Positions 1 to 5,237 of a DNA stretch of 5,237 nucleotides are shown here, one piece after another. The notes beneath the pieces were generated by a model. It saw nothing but the letters and a program-made list of their open reading frames with translations. It had not been told where the DNA came from and did no database searches. The DNA is taken from NCBI GenBank assembly GCA_002384315.1, contig DGBL01000089.1, positions 1 through 5,237 of the forward strand, written 5' to 3'. This stretch comes from Micrococcaceae bacterium UBA4005. GTDB taxonomy: Bacteria > Actinomycetota > Actinomycetes > Actinomycetales > Micrococcaceae. The translations under genes and the position numbers were made by a program. The number at the start of each line of letters is the position of its first letter. The stretch's first letter is position 1.

Positions 1-393
1 GCCGGCTCGAACACCGTCTCCAACCTGACCTTCGCCCAGTTCCAGTTCTCCACGGGTGTGGAGATCGGCGTGCCGCCGGAGCAGGTTGTGGCGGCACAGG
101 CTGTCGGCGGTGCCGGAGGTAACCCGGTAGCGATCCATAATATTGTCGCTGCTGCTGCGACTGTCGGCCTGCTTGGACGGGAAGGGGACCTCCTGCGCAA
201 GACCGTGCTGGTGACGATCTACTACTCGCTGACAGCCGGGATTGTTGCCTACCTGTTTATCTACGGCCTCGGATTCAACCTGGGAACCTTCATGCTGGTG
301 GGGCTGATTATCGGCTTGGCCCTGCTGGCCCGGTGGATGCTTCGCCGCCATCCAGCTGCAATTCCCGCCGAACTGCAGGACGACCGCGTCTAG
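1..393 (+). CDS. lldP: L-lactate/glycolate permease (LldP/GlcA family), C-terminal fragment
   Basis: Only the last 130 codons are in the window; the 5' end lies to the left and the frame is open from base 1. The visible protein starts AGSNTVSNLTFAQFQF and continues with AVGGAGGNPVAIHNIVAA, ATVGLLGREG and LLRKT. This series is characteristic of the end of the LctP/LldP/GlcA lactate permease family, which imports lactate and often glycolate across the cytoplasmic membrane, usually with protons. Two hydrophobic segments follow, at about visible residues 69-91 and 94-112, then a short charged tail ending at a TAG. The second segment appears to extend past the point where many family members stop. 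The gene converges on the FAD-linked oxidase (stops 219 nt apart), which fits a shared lactate/glycolate role. Family assignment is confident. Lactate versus glycolate preference cannot be read from this fragment. Confidence 0.88.
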   Translation, partial: AGSNTVSNLTFAQFQFSTGVEIGVPPEQVVAAQAVGGAGGNPVAIHNIVAAAATVGLLGREGDLLRKTVLVTIYYSLTAGIVAYLFIYGLGFNLGTFMLVGLIIGLALLARWMLRRHPAAIPAELQDDRV

Positions 394-414
394 CGTCTTC
401 GGTATCACGATTGC

Positions 415-447
415 CGTGTAGCCGTCCCTATCGGGGGCGGCTACACG
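415..447 (+). terminator. Strong hairpin after the permease stop, likely terminator
   Basis: A 14-bp stem (415-428 with 434-447) encloses a 5-nt loop and begins 22 nt after the permease TAG. The pairing includes one T-G apposition (425/437), which is a G-U wobble in plus-strand RNA but an A-C mismatch on the other strand, so the hairpin suits plus-strand transcripts. There is no clear T-run after it, which is common for GC-rich actinobacterial terminators. Confidence 0.65.
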
Positions 448-549
448 CATGTCTTGGCAACGCATGAATAAGCAGGGAAGCTATCTGGGATGTTTCGCCG
501 GGCGCTGGAGAAGAACTGTGCAGGGTAAGAGGAGTGCTGAACGAACAAG

Positions 550-587
550 GGGCAGGCCGCCGTCCCGGATCGGATGGTGGCCTGCCC
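550..587 (-). terminator. Long hairpin after the oxidase stop, likely terminator (possibly bidirectional)
   Basis: Arms 550-565 and 572-587 can form a stem of about 16 positions around a 6-nt loop; the outer 9 bp (GGGCAGGCC / GGCCTGCCC) are perfect. It lies 25 nt beyond the oxidase stop. On the minus strand the hairpin is followed by a T-rich stretch (CTTGTTCGTTC), as expected for a terminator of the oxidase. Two inner positions pair as G-U on the plus strand but are A-C mismatches on the minus strand, so it may also act as a second brake on plus-strand transcripts. Confidence 0.6.
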
Positions 588-612
588 TCGGGCGCGTGCT
601 GGCGCGGTGCGC

Positions 613-1977
613 CTAAATGGCTTTGCCGGGATTGAGGATGTTCAGCGGGTCGAGCGCGTTCTTGATAGTGCGCTGTACATCCAGGGAGACCTCGCCGAGT
701 TCCGGCAGCAGCCAGTCGCGCTTGAGCAGACCCACACCGTGTTCACCGGTGAGGGTCCCTCCGAGCCGCTTGGCCAGGTGGAACATTTCCCCGAGCGCTA
801 CCTTGGCCGGTCCCTCAGTGACGGAGTCTGCGGGGTCCATCACGATCATCGGGTGCAGGTTTCCATCCGAGGCGTGGATCACGGTGAAAATACGTACGCC
901 TGTGCGGGCGGAGATTTCCTCCAGTCCGAGGGCAACCTCGGCGAGCCGACCGCGGGGCACGCCGATATCACCGATGGACACGCGCCCCAGTTTTTCCAGC
1001 GACGGAATAGCTTCCCGCCGCGCAGTGATCAACTCTTCAGCATGCTCGGCGTCACGGGCCTTCTCGTAGGAACTTGCATAGGGCTTGATCGCCTCGATGA
1101 GCACATCCTGTTCGAGGTGAGCCCCGAACCCATCGGTCTGGGCCAACAGGAAGGCAGCACCCTGCGAACGGTAGGTCGTCCCGAGCGCGGCGTCGACGGC
1201 TTCCAGTGTCGGGCCGTCAATGAGTTCGAGCAGGGATGGCTGGATCCGTGCGGCGATGACAGCCGAGGCGGCTTGCGCTGCGGTGGCGAAGTCCGGGAAG
1301 AAGGCCGCCACAGTGGCTGTTGCCACCGGCGTCGGGCGCAAACGCAACGTGGACTCAACAACCATTCCCAAGGTCCCCTCCGAGCCGACAATCAGCGCGT
1401 TGAGGTCGTAGCCCGTCACCCCTTTGATGGTCTCGCGACCGGTGCGCAGTTCCCGTCCGTCGGCCAGGATGACGTGGAGGGCCAGAACGGCTTCGCGCGT
1501 GACTCCGTATTTGGCGCACCGCATACCACCAGCGTTGGTGGCAATGTTTCCGCCGATGGAGCATATTGCGGTGCTTGCAGGATCGGGAGCATAGAACAAT
1601 CCGTATTCAGCCGCCGCGGCATTGAGGTCAGCATTCAGGACTCCGGGCTGGACCACCGCCAGTTGCTCCACCGGATCGATGCGCACAATCCTGTTCATCC
1701 GGGACATATCCACCACGATCTCCCCAGAACGGGCGGCGGACCCAGCCGCGAGGCCTGTGCCAGTACCGCGGGGTACCACCGGAGTGCGGTGGGCGTGCGC
1801 GAGTTTCATCACGTCGATGACGTCCTGCGCGGATTCGGCGAAAACGACCCCGTCCGGCACCGAGTCGGATACATACCCGGAACGGTCAGTACTCGCTGCC
1901 AGGCGGTCGGAGTGCTCAAAGGAAACGTTGCGGCAGGCTTCGAGGACGGCGCTCGTTGGGCTGGTGTGGACCGACAT
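613..1977 (-). CDS. FAD-linked oxidase, GlcD / D-lactate dehydrogenase type
   Basis: A 454-residue flavoenzyme, full length for the family, that should oxidise a 2-hydroxy acid (D-lactate to pyruvate or glycolate to glyoxylate). The N-terminal FAD-binding PCMH domain spans about residues 37-213 and shows PRGTGTG (69-75), PDPAS (132-136), SIGGNIATNAGG (from 140) and GSEGTLG (198-204). The C-terminal FAD-oxidase domain (about 214-454) has HASDGNLHP (368-376), GEHGVG (411-416) and the closing DPLNILNPGKAI. The usual family wording is HAGDGNLHP, so one Gly is Ser here. I chose the ATG at 1977 because AAAGGAG (1994-1988) lies 10 nt upstream. An in-frame GTG at 1983 would be only 4 nt from it and adds two residues. 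No GlcE, GlcF or Lut-type partner is in the window. The gene is divergent from the IclR regulator and convergent with the permease. Substrate cannot be settled from sequence alone. Confidence 0.9.
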   Translation of the reverse strand: MSVHTSPTSAVLEACRNVSFEHSDRLAASTDRSGYVSDSVPDGVVFAESAQDVIDVMKLAHAHRTPVVPRGTGTGLAAGSAARSGEIVVDMSRMNRIVRIDPVEQLAVVQPGVLNADLNAAAAEYGLFYAPDPASTAICSIGGNIATNAGGMRCAKYGVTREAVLALHVILADGRELRTGRETIKGVTGYDLNALIVGSEGTLGMVVESTLRLRPTPVATATVAAFFPDFATAAQAASAVIAARIQPSLLELIDGPTLEAVDAALGTTYRSQGAAFLLAQTDGFGAHLEQDVLIEAIKPYASSYEKARDAEHAEELITARREAIPSLEKLGRVSIGDIGVPRGRLAEVALGLEEISARTGVRIFTVIHASDGNLHPMIVMDPADSVTEGPAKVALGEMFHLAKRLGGTLTGEHGVGLLKRDWLLPELGEVSLDVQRTIKNALDPLNILNPGKAI

Positions 1978-1987
1978 ATTCACGGAA

Positions 1988-1994
1988 CTCCTTT
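1988..1994 (-). promoter_or_regulatory. Ribosome binding site of the FAD-linked oxidase
   Basis: AAAGGAG on the minus strand. It is 10 nt from the ATG at 1977 and 4 nt from the alternative GTG at 1983, so it favours the ATG. Confidence 0.7.
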
Positions 1995-2006
1995 GTCATG
2001 AGTGAA

Positions 2007-2019
2007 TGTTCAGCGAACA
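2007..2019. promoter_or_regulatory. Perfect inverted repeat in the oxidase leader, candidate operator
   Basis: TGTTC-AGC-GAACA is a 13-bp element with perfect 5-bp arms and a 3-nt centre. It sits just upstream of the oxidase ribosome binding site and downstream of the predicted oxidase promoter. A repressor bound here would act as a roadblock, and the divergent IclR protein is the natural candidate. It could instead be a chance palindrome. Confidence 0.35.
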
Positions 2020-2087
2020 AAGCCGCCAATGGAGGAAATAAAGATTGCCTACCGCATTGTGGAAAAAGACTTCTGCTGGTTGGATAA

Positions 2088-2116
2088 ATAATAGATTCAA
2101 TTGCCCGCTCGATCAA
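2088..2116 (-). promoter_or_regulatory. Sigma70-like promoter for the FAD-linked oxidase
   Basis: On the minus strand, TTGATC (2116-2111, -35, four of six consensus bases) is followed by exactly 17 nt and then TATTAT (2093-2088, -10, five of six). It lies in the A+T-rich part of the divergent intergenic region. Transcription would start near 2081, giving a leader of about 100 nt that contains the inverted repeat at 2007-2019. Confidence 0.5.
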
Positions 2117-2159
2117 GGCGGATGATCGCTTGCGCAGGTGGCTGGTCGTGCAGACATGG

Positions 2160-2174
2160 CGGAAACCTTTTCCA
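2160..2174. promoter_or_regulatory. IclR-like operator upstream of the IclR gene
   Basis: CGGAAACCTTTTCCA contains perfect 5-bp arms GGAAA (2161-2165) and TTTCC (2169-2173) around a 3-nt centre. As I recall it, the classical E. coli IclR site is YGGAAATNATTTCCR; this element matches it in length, symmetry and all positions except the two flanking the central N. It lies 69 nt before the regulator start, overlapping the -35 zone of the weak promoter proposed at 2182-2187, as expected for autoregulation. Binding is inferred. Confidence 0.45.
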
Positions 2175-2181
2175 CCTGGCG

Positions 2182-2187
2182 GATAAT
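2182..2187 (+). promoter_or_regulatory. Possible -10 element for the IclR gene
   Basis: GATAAT matches five of six bases of the -10 consensus, and the start codon lies 55 nt beyond it. No good -35 is visible 16-18 nt upstream; that zone is occupied by the candidate IclR operator. Weak call. Confidence 0.25.
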
Positions 2188-2205
2188 GGATCCAGATTCC
2201 ATGGA
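2187..2205. repeat. Two adjacent 8-bp palindromes upstream of iclR
   Basis: TGGATCCA (2187-2194) and TCCATGGA (2198-2205) are each perfect palindromes, separated by 3 nt and built from the same TGGA/TCCA words. They fall at or just after the expected iclR transcription start. They may form an additional regulator site or be coincidental. Confidence 0.2.
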
Positions 2206-2232
2206 CAAGTATCGTCAACAACGTATCGACGC

Positions 2233-2237
2233 AGGAG
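2233..2237 (+). promoter_or_regulatory. Ribosome binding site that fixes the iclR start
   Basis: AGGAG with 5 nt to the ATG at 2243. Upstream in-frame ATGs (2156, 2186, 2201) have no comparable site. Confidence 0.7.
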
Positions 2238-2242
2238 ACCAG

Positions 2243-3016
2243 ATGTCAGAGCGGGTGCCCAAGGGTGGAGTGCAATCGGTGGAGCGGGTTTTTGAGCTCC
2301 TGGAACTGATCACCGACGCTGGCGGAGAAGTGACGTTGAGCGAGCTCTCGGCGTCAACGGATCTGCCGCTGCCGACGATCCACCGGTTGTTGCGCACGCT
2401 GGTCGCAAAAGGCTATGCGCGGCAGCTTCCGAACCGCCGGTATGCACTGGGGCCCCGGTTGATCCGGCTGGGGGAGGGTGCGAGCCACCAGCTCGGTTCG
2501 CTGGCCAGGCTCGAACTCAAAGCGCTGGTCGACAAGCTCGGCGAGACCGCGAATATGGCTGTGCTTGATTCGGACATGGTGGTCTACATCGCACAGGTGC
2601 CGTCATCCCATTCGATGCGGATGTTCACTGAGGTAGGACGCCGGGCCCACAGTCATGACACCGGCGTGGGCAAGGCCATGCTCTCCCAGCTCAGCGAGGA
2701 TGCGGTACGCAAGATCATTGCGCGGGCCGGGATGCCCGCACACACCGAGAAGAGCATCCGCGATCTGGATACGCTGCTGGCCGAATTGGAGTTAATCCGC
2801 GAGCGCGGCTATGCCATCGACGAACAGGAGCAGGAGCTCGGCGTCAGGTGCTTCGCCATGCCTGTTCCGGACGCGCCGACTCCCGCCGCCATATCCGTTT
2901 CCGGGCCGGTCTCCCGGGTTGATGATGAATTCGCCCGGCGGGCGGTTCCGGTACTGCGCGAGGCGGTGCTGGCCATAGCGAATGAGCTGCGCGGCAGTCC
3001 TGTGCTGGCTGGCTGA
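2243..3016 (+). CDS. IclR-family transcriptional regulator
   Basis: A 257-residue protein, typical IclR length when started at the ATG at 2243 (AGGAG 5 nt upstream). The N-terminal winged helix-turn-helix covers about residues 10-62: VQSVERVFELLELI begins it and LPLPTIHRLLRTLVAKGY is the recognition part. The effector-binding domain fills about residues 80-257, with HDTGVGKAML (138-147) and GYAIDEQEQELGVRCFAMPV (189-208) lining up with the conserved IclR ligand-domain blocks. Members of this family bind small carboxylates such as glyoxylate or pyruvate. The stretch VVYIAQVPSSHSMRMFTEVGRR reminds me of AllR/glyoxylate-responsive relatives, but that is memory and not a search. Divergence from the oxidase suggests it controls that gene, and an IclR-like site at 2160-2174 suggests autoregulation. 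Its last 208 nt overlap the convergent Ni/Co permease frame, leaving no room for a terminator between them. Confidence 0.92.
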   Translation: MSERVPKGGVQSVERVFELLELITDAGGEVTLSELSASTDLPLPTIHRLLRTLVAKGYARQLPNRRYALGPRLIRLGEGASHQLGSLARLELKALVDKLGETANMAVLDSDMVVYIAQVPSSHSMRMFTEVGRRAHSHDTGVGKAMLSQLSEDAVRKIIARAGMPAHTEKSIRDLDTLLAELELIRERGYAIDEQEQELGVRCFAMPVPDAPTPAAISVSGPVSRVDDEFARRAVPVLREAVLAIANELRGSPVLAG

Positions 3017-4023
3017 GCCCGTTTCCAGAACCATCCAAGGAGCAGGGATAGGGCAAAAAATCCGATCAGGCCGACGCCGAGGAAATTGAGATCGACGGCG
3101 GCAATGGCGGTCAAGCCGCTGCCCGGGGTGAGGGTGGCGGCTGCCGCGAGCAGGCTTGCACTGCCGATCACGAAGGCGACGCCGACTGATACCGAGGTGA
3201 CCACGAGGTTGTAGTCGATCTTTCGGCGCTGGTCGGTGGATGCCCAGCGGTAGACGCGCTGCATCATGATTCCGTCGGCGCTGTCGAAGAGAGTCATGCC
3301 CGCTGTGAAGAGAATTGGCAGCACCATCATGGTGTACCAGGGAAGGCTGGGGTCGATGGCCCCGGCGAGTACGAACAGGCTGATCGAGGCTGCGGTGTCC
3401 AGCCCAAGTCCGAAGAGAATCCCGAGCGGGTAAAGTTTCGTGGGCCGGTCGACCAGCCTGGCCAGCGGGCGGAAGATGCGGTGCAGCACGCCGCGGCTGT
3501 CGAGATGGTGTTGGAGCGAGGCGGTGTCCAGGTGGCCCTCGCGCAGTGCGCGGCGGGCACGGTGTAATCCGCGTAGCGCCGGGAGATTCAACGCGCCGGC
3601 CAGGAGCAGGAAGAGCCCGGATACCAGCGCTCCCCAGATTCCGGCGGCTTTGCGTAGCGCCGAGTCTTCGCTGGAAAGCGCATCGGTCACCAGGTCCAGC
3701 CCCAGTCCGAGGAGGAGTACGGAGGTGATAACCACCGTGGAGTGCCCTAACGCGAACCAGAAGCCTGACGAGGCCGAGTTGCGGCCTTCGGAGATGAACC
3801 GGCGGGTGGCGTTATCGATCGCAGCGATGTGGTCGGCGTCGAACGCGTGCCGGATGCCGAGCGCGTAGGCTCCCACGGCGAGGGCCAGGACGGCCTCGGT
3901 GTTCCCGCCGCTGTGGCTCTGCGCGGGCAGAACCACAGCGAACAGGGCTCCCCATCCCAGCACGTGCAGGCCGATGACGGCTGCCCCGATGCTGGCGACG
4001 GTGTGTGGGCGGTTCTGGGTCAC
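2809..4023 (-). CDS. NiCoT-family nickel/cobalt permease (HoxN/NixA/NicT type) with an antisense-encoded tail
   Basis: A 404-residue multi-pass membrane protein with about eight hydrophobic segments (roughly 11-33, 42-57, 87-110, 126-150, 198-221, 230-245, 270-296, 308-334). NiCoT signatures are visible: RHAFDADHI (58-66, metal-binding HX4DH), FALGHSTVV (90-98) and GMTLFDSADG (242-251). The third signature, normally LGFDTATE, reads LGLDTAAS (206-213). The family imports Ni2+ and/or Co2+ with high affinity. The GTG start overlaps the stop of the upstream MBL-rhodanese gene (GTGA), with weak GGAAG 4 nt before it; the next Met is residue 231, so this start is required. Normal family members end soon after the last helix (WFWKRA, about 336). 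Here the frame runs on for about 70 Ser/Thr/Arg/Gly-rich residues read antisense to iclR, with no similarity I recognise. The tail may be dispensable or the result of a lost stop. Specificity for Ni versus Co is unknown. Confidence 0.88.
   Translation of the reverse strand: MTQNRPHTVASIGAAVIGLHVLGWGALFAVVLPAQSHSGGNTEAVLALAVGAYALGIRHAFDADHIAAIDNATRRFISEGRNSASSGFWFALGHSTVVITSVLLLGLGLDLVTDALSSEDSALRKAAGIWGALVSGLFLLLAGALNLPALRGLHRARRALREGHLDTASLQHHLDSRGVLHRIFRPLARLVDRPTKLYPLGILFGLGLDTAASISLFVLAGAIDPSLPWYTMMVLPILFTAGMTLFDSADGIMMQRVYRWASTDQRRKIDYNLVVTSVSVGVAFVIGSASLLAAAATLTPGSGLTAIAAVDLNFLGVGLIGFFALSLLLGWFWKRAQPASTGLPRSSFAMASTASRSTGTARRANSSSTRETGPETDMAAGVGASGTGMAKHLTPSSCSCSSMA
4020..4023 (-). other. 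GTGA stop/start overlap coupling the two minus-strand genes
   Basis: The TGA of the MBL-rhodanese gene (4022-4020) lies within the GTG start of the permease (4023-4021). Such 4-nt overlaps usually mean one transcript and translational coupling by re-initiating ribosomes, so permease expression should track that of the sulfur enzyme. Confidence 0.8.
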
Positions 4024-5237
4024 TGGGCTTCCAGCGACAGTCCTGCTTCCGTGGCGTCGTCGAACATGGCGTCGATGTGGGTGACGTCCTTGTGCGCGCG
4101 CTGGAGCAGGCTAGCCGCAACGCCGGCCCGATAGCCGGAACCGCAGTGGACCCACAGATGGCCGGCCGGAACCTCATTCATGCGCGAAAGCAACTCGTGC
4201 AGCGGAATATTCACCGCGCCGACAATGTGTGAGGCCTTGAATTCGTCGGTCCGACGCACGTCGAGGATGGTTTCGCCCTCCGTGCGGTTGCGCAGCACCT
4301 CATCCCAGCCAACACGCGGGTAGGAGGTGACCGCCGTGGCGGGCGCGAGCTTTGCCGGGTCGGTGCCGACGGCGGCGTCGGGGGAGTCGATGCCGATGCG
4401 GGAGAGGTCGCGGATCGCGTTCTCGACGTCGTCGCGCTCGCCCACGAGGGTGAGCTTCTTGTCCCATGGCAGGACCCAGCCCAAGAACGTCGTGAAGCTG
4501 GAGCCGTCGCCGTACTCAAAGCTCACGGTTCCCTGGAGGTGGTCCGAGGCGAAAGCGACGCGGTTGCGCAGGTCGACAACCCATTCGCCCGCCTCAAGGC
4601 GCCCGGAGAGTTCCGCTGGACTCAGCGAGTCGGGCACGGAGAGGTCCACCGGTCCCGGACCCTGAGTGTTGGCCGGGCCCATGTGCGCGTAGTAGGACGG
4701 GTATGCGGTGAGGTTGGCGATCAGTTCGCGGACGAAGTGCTCTTCGTCGGTGTCCGTCAGCGCGTGGTTGGAGGTTAACTGTTCACCGACCGTTGATTCG
4801 CCAGCACCGGTCGCGGGGCCGGAGGAGCAGAAGGAGCCAAAGCCGTGGGTGGGGTAGAGGGCGGCCTCATGGGCGGCTTCCTCTACGAGCTTGCGCACAG
4901 AAGCGTACTGGTCGTGGGTGAGCTTGACGGTATCGTCTGCGCTGACGAGGTCGGTGCGCCCTACCGAACCGTACAGCAAGCTCCCGCCCGAGAAGACGGA
5001 TTGGTCGCCGTTCTCCGCGGTGGCGATGTAGGACAAGTGGGTGTGGGTGTGGCCCGGTGTTGCTACGGCCTTGACGAGGAGGCGTCCCACGGTGATGGTC
5101 TCGCCGTCGCTGATGGGCGTGCGCTCGTATTTGACAGGGTCGGCGGCGTTGACCAGGTAGACGGCGCCGAGGTTCTTGGCCAGTTCCAGGCCCCCGGTTA
5201 CGTAGTCATTGTGGATGTGTGTCTCGGCGATATGGGT
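4020..5237 (-). CDS. Metallo-beta-lactamase-fold hydrolase with two rhodanese domains (persulfide/sulfur metabolism), 5'-truncated
   Basis: The frame is open to the window edge; 405 residues are visible and the N-terminus (I estimate 50-60 residues) is missing. An internal GTG at 5090 is not the start, because upstream codons still encode conserved MBL sequence: ETHIHNDYVTGG (visible 5-16). MBL domain features continue with TPGHTHTHLSY (His63), SGGSLLYGSVGRTDL (83-97) and YPTHGFGSFCS (His131). A first rhodanese-like domain (WVVDLRNRVAF and following) lacks an active-site Cys. The second (ILDVRRTDEF and following) has HCGSGYRAG with the likely catalytic Cys365. Proteins of this architecture are related to persulfide dioxygenases and sulfurtransferases acting in the cytoplasm on glutathione/low-molecular-weight persulfides. 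The actinobacterial thiol would probably be mycothiol (inference). The canonical HxHxDH and GD metal motifs read HIHNDY and GG, so dioxygenase activity is uncertain. It is the upstream partner of the NiCoT permease in a coupled operon. Confidence 0.87.
   Translation of the reverse strand, partial: THIAETHIHNDYVTGGLELAKNLGAVYLVNAADPVKYERTPISDGETITVGRLLVKAVATPGHTHTHLSYIATAENGDQSVFSGGSLLYGSVGRTDLVSADDTVKLTHDQYASVRKLVEEAAHEAALYPTHGFGSFCSSGPATGAGESTVGEQLTSNHALTDTDEEHFVRELIANLTAYPSYYAHMGPANTQGPGPVDLSVPDSLSPAELSGRLEAGEWVVDLRNRVAFASDHLQGTVSFEYGDGSSFTTFLGWVLPWDKKLTLVGERDDVENAIRDLSRIGIDSPDAAVGTDPAKLAPATAVTSYPRVGWDEVLRNRTEGETILDVRRTDEFKASHIVGAVNIPLHELLSRMNEVPAGHLWVHCGSGYRAGVAASLLQRAHKDVTHIDAMFDDATEAGLSLEAQ

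Noticed and set aside
574..2001. A 475-codon open frame on the plus strand fully antisense to the FAD-linked oxidase, longer than the real gene.
   Set aside because: It starts inside the terminator hairpin, has no convincing ribosome binding site, shows no recognisable family, and is explained by GC-rich third positions of the oxidase keeping the opposite strand free of stops.
2007..2019. LexA/SOS box.
   Set aside because: Actinobacterial LexA sites have GAAC before GTTC with a 4-nt centre. Here the order is reversed (GTTC then GAAC) with a 3-nt centre.
2061..2073. A second IclR-like operator at GGAAAAAGACTTC.
   Set aside because: Only the left half-site GGAAA is present; the right arm does not match TTTCC.
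2138..2242. Longer IclR protein starting at 2138, 2156, 2186 or 2201.
   Set aside because: These starts lack a good ribosome binding site, would add up to 35 residues with no family counterpart, and some would place the candidate operator inside the gene. AGGAG 5 nt before 2243 gives the normal IclR length.
2844..3056. Alternative minus-strand frames as the true end of the Ni/Co permease after a frameshift.
   Set aside because: The other frames near 3020-3056 are also open for long distances and contain no family-like ending, so a frameshift does not explain the long tail better than a lost stop.
4020..5090. A complete 356-residue protein starting at the GTG at 5090.
   Set aside because: Codons 5091-5237 in the same frame encode the conserved ETHIHNDYVTGG region of the MBL domain, so the gene is cut by the window edge and does not start there.
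1..5237. CRISPR array, insertion sequence, tRNA, phage or toxin-antitoxin genes.
   Set aside because: No regularly spaced repeats, terminal inverted repeats with a transposase, cloverleaf sequence or such gene families were seen on either strand.

Overview
The window is GC-rich with strong G/C preference at third codon positions, GTG starts, and protein families (IclR regulator, NiCoT transporter, metallo-beta-lactamase/rhodanese fusion) whose wording looks actinobacterial. A Micrococcales-type (Arthrobacter-like) chromosome is my best guess, but this is inference from sequence style and not a search result. I see no mobile element, CRISPR array, rRNA or tRNA.

Left half (1-3016): a small-acid (lactate/glycolate) utilisation locus. 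It starts with the C-terminal end of an LldP/GlcA-type lactate permease (+). Two G+C-rich hairpins separate it from a convergent FAD-linked oxidase of the GlcD / D-lactate dehydrogenase type (-). The oxidase is divergent from an IclR-family regulator (+). The intergenic region of about 265 bp holds a good sigma70-like promoter for the oxidase, a perfect 13-bp inverted repeat in the oxidase leader, and an element upstream of the regulator that closely resembles the classical IclR operator. The simple model is that the permease imports lactate or glycolate, the oxidase makes pyruvate or glyoxylate, and the IclR protein senses an acid metabolite and controls the oxidase and itself.

Right half (2809-5237, all on the - strand): a two-gene operon. 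A 5'-truncated metallo-beta-lactamase-fold protein with two rhodanese domains (persulfide/sulfur chemistry) is followed by a NiCoT-type nickel/cobalt permease. Their stop and start overlap as GTGA, so translation is probably coupled. The permease frame does not end where the family normally ends. It runs 208 nt into the 3' end of iclR on the opposite strand and adds a low-complexity tail of about 70 residues.

Nothing here is clearly a new system. The observations most worth a second look are the deep convergent overlap, the candidate IclR operator, the coupling of a sulfur enzyme to a Ni/Co permease, and altered metal-site motifs in both of those proteins.
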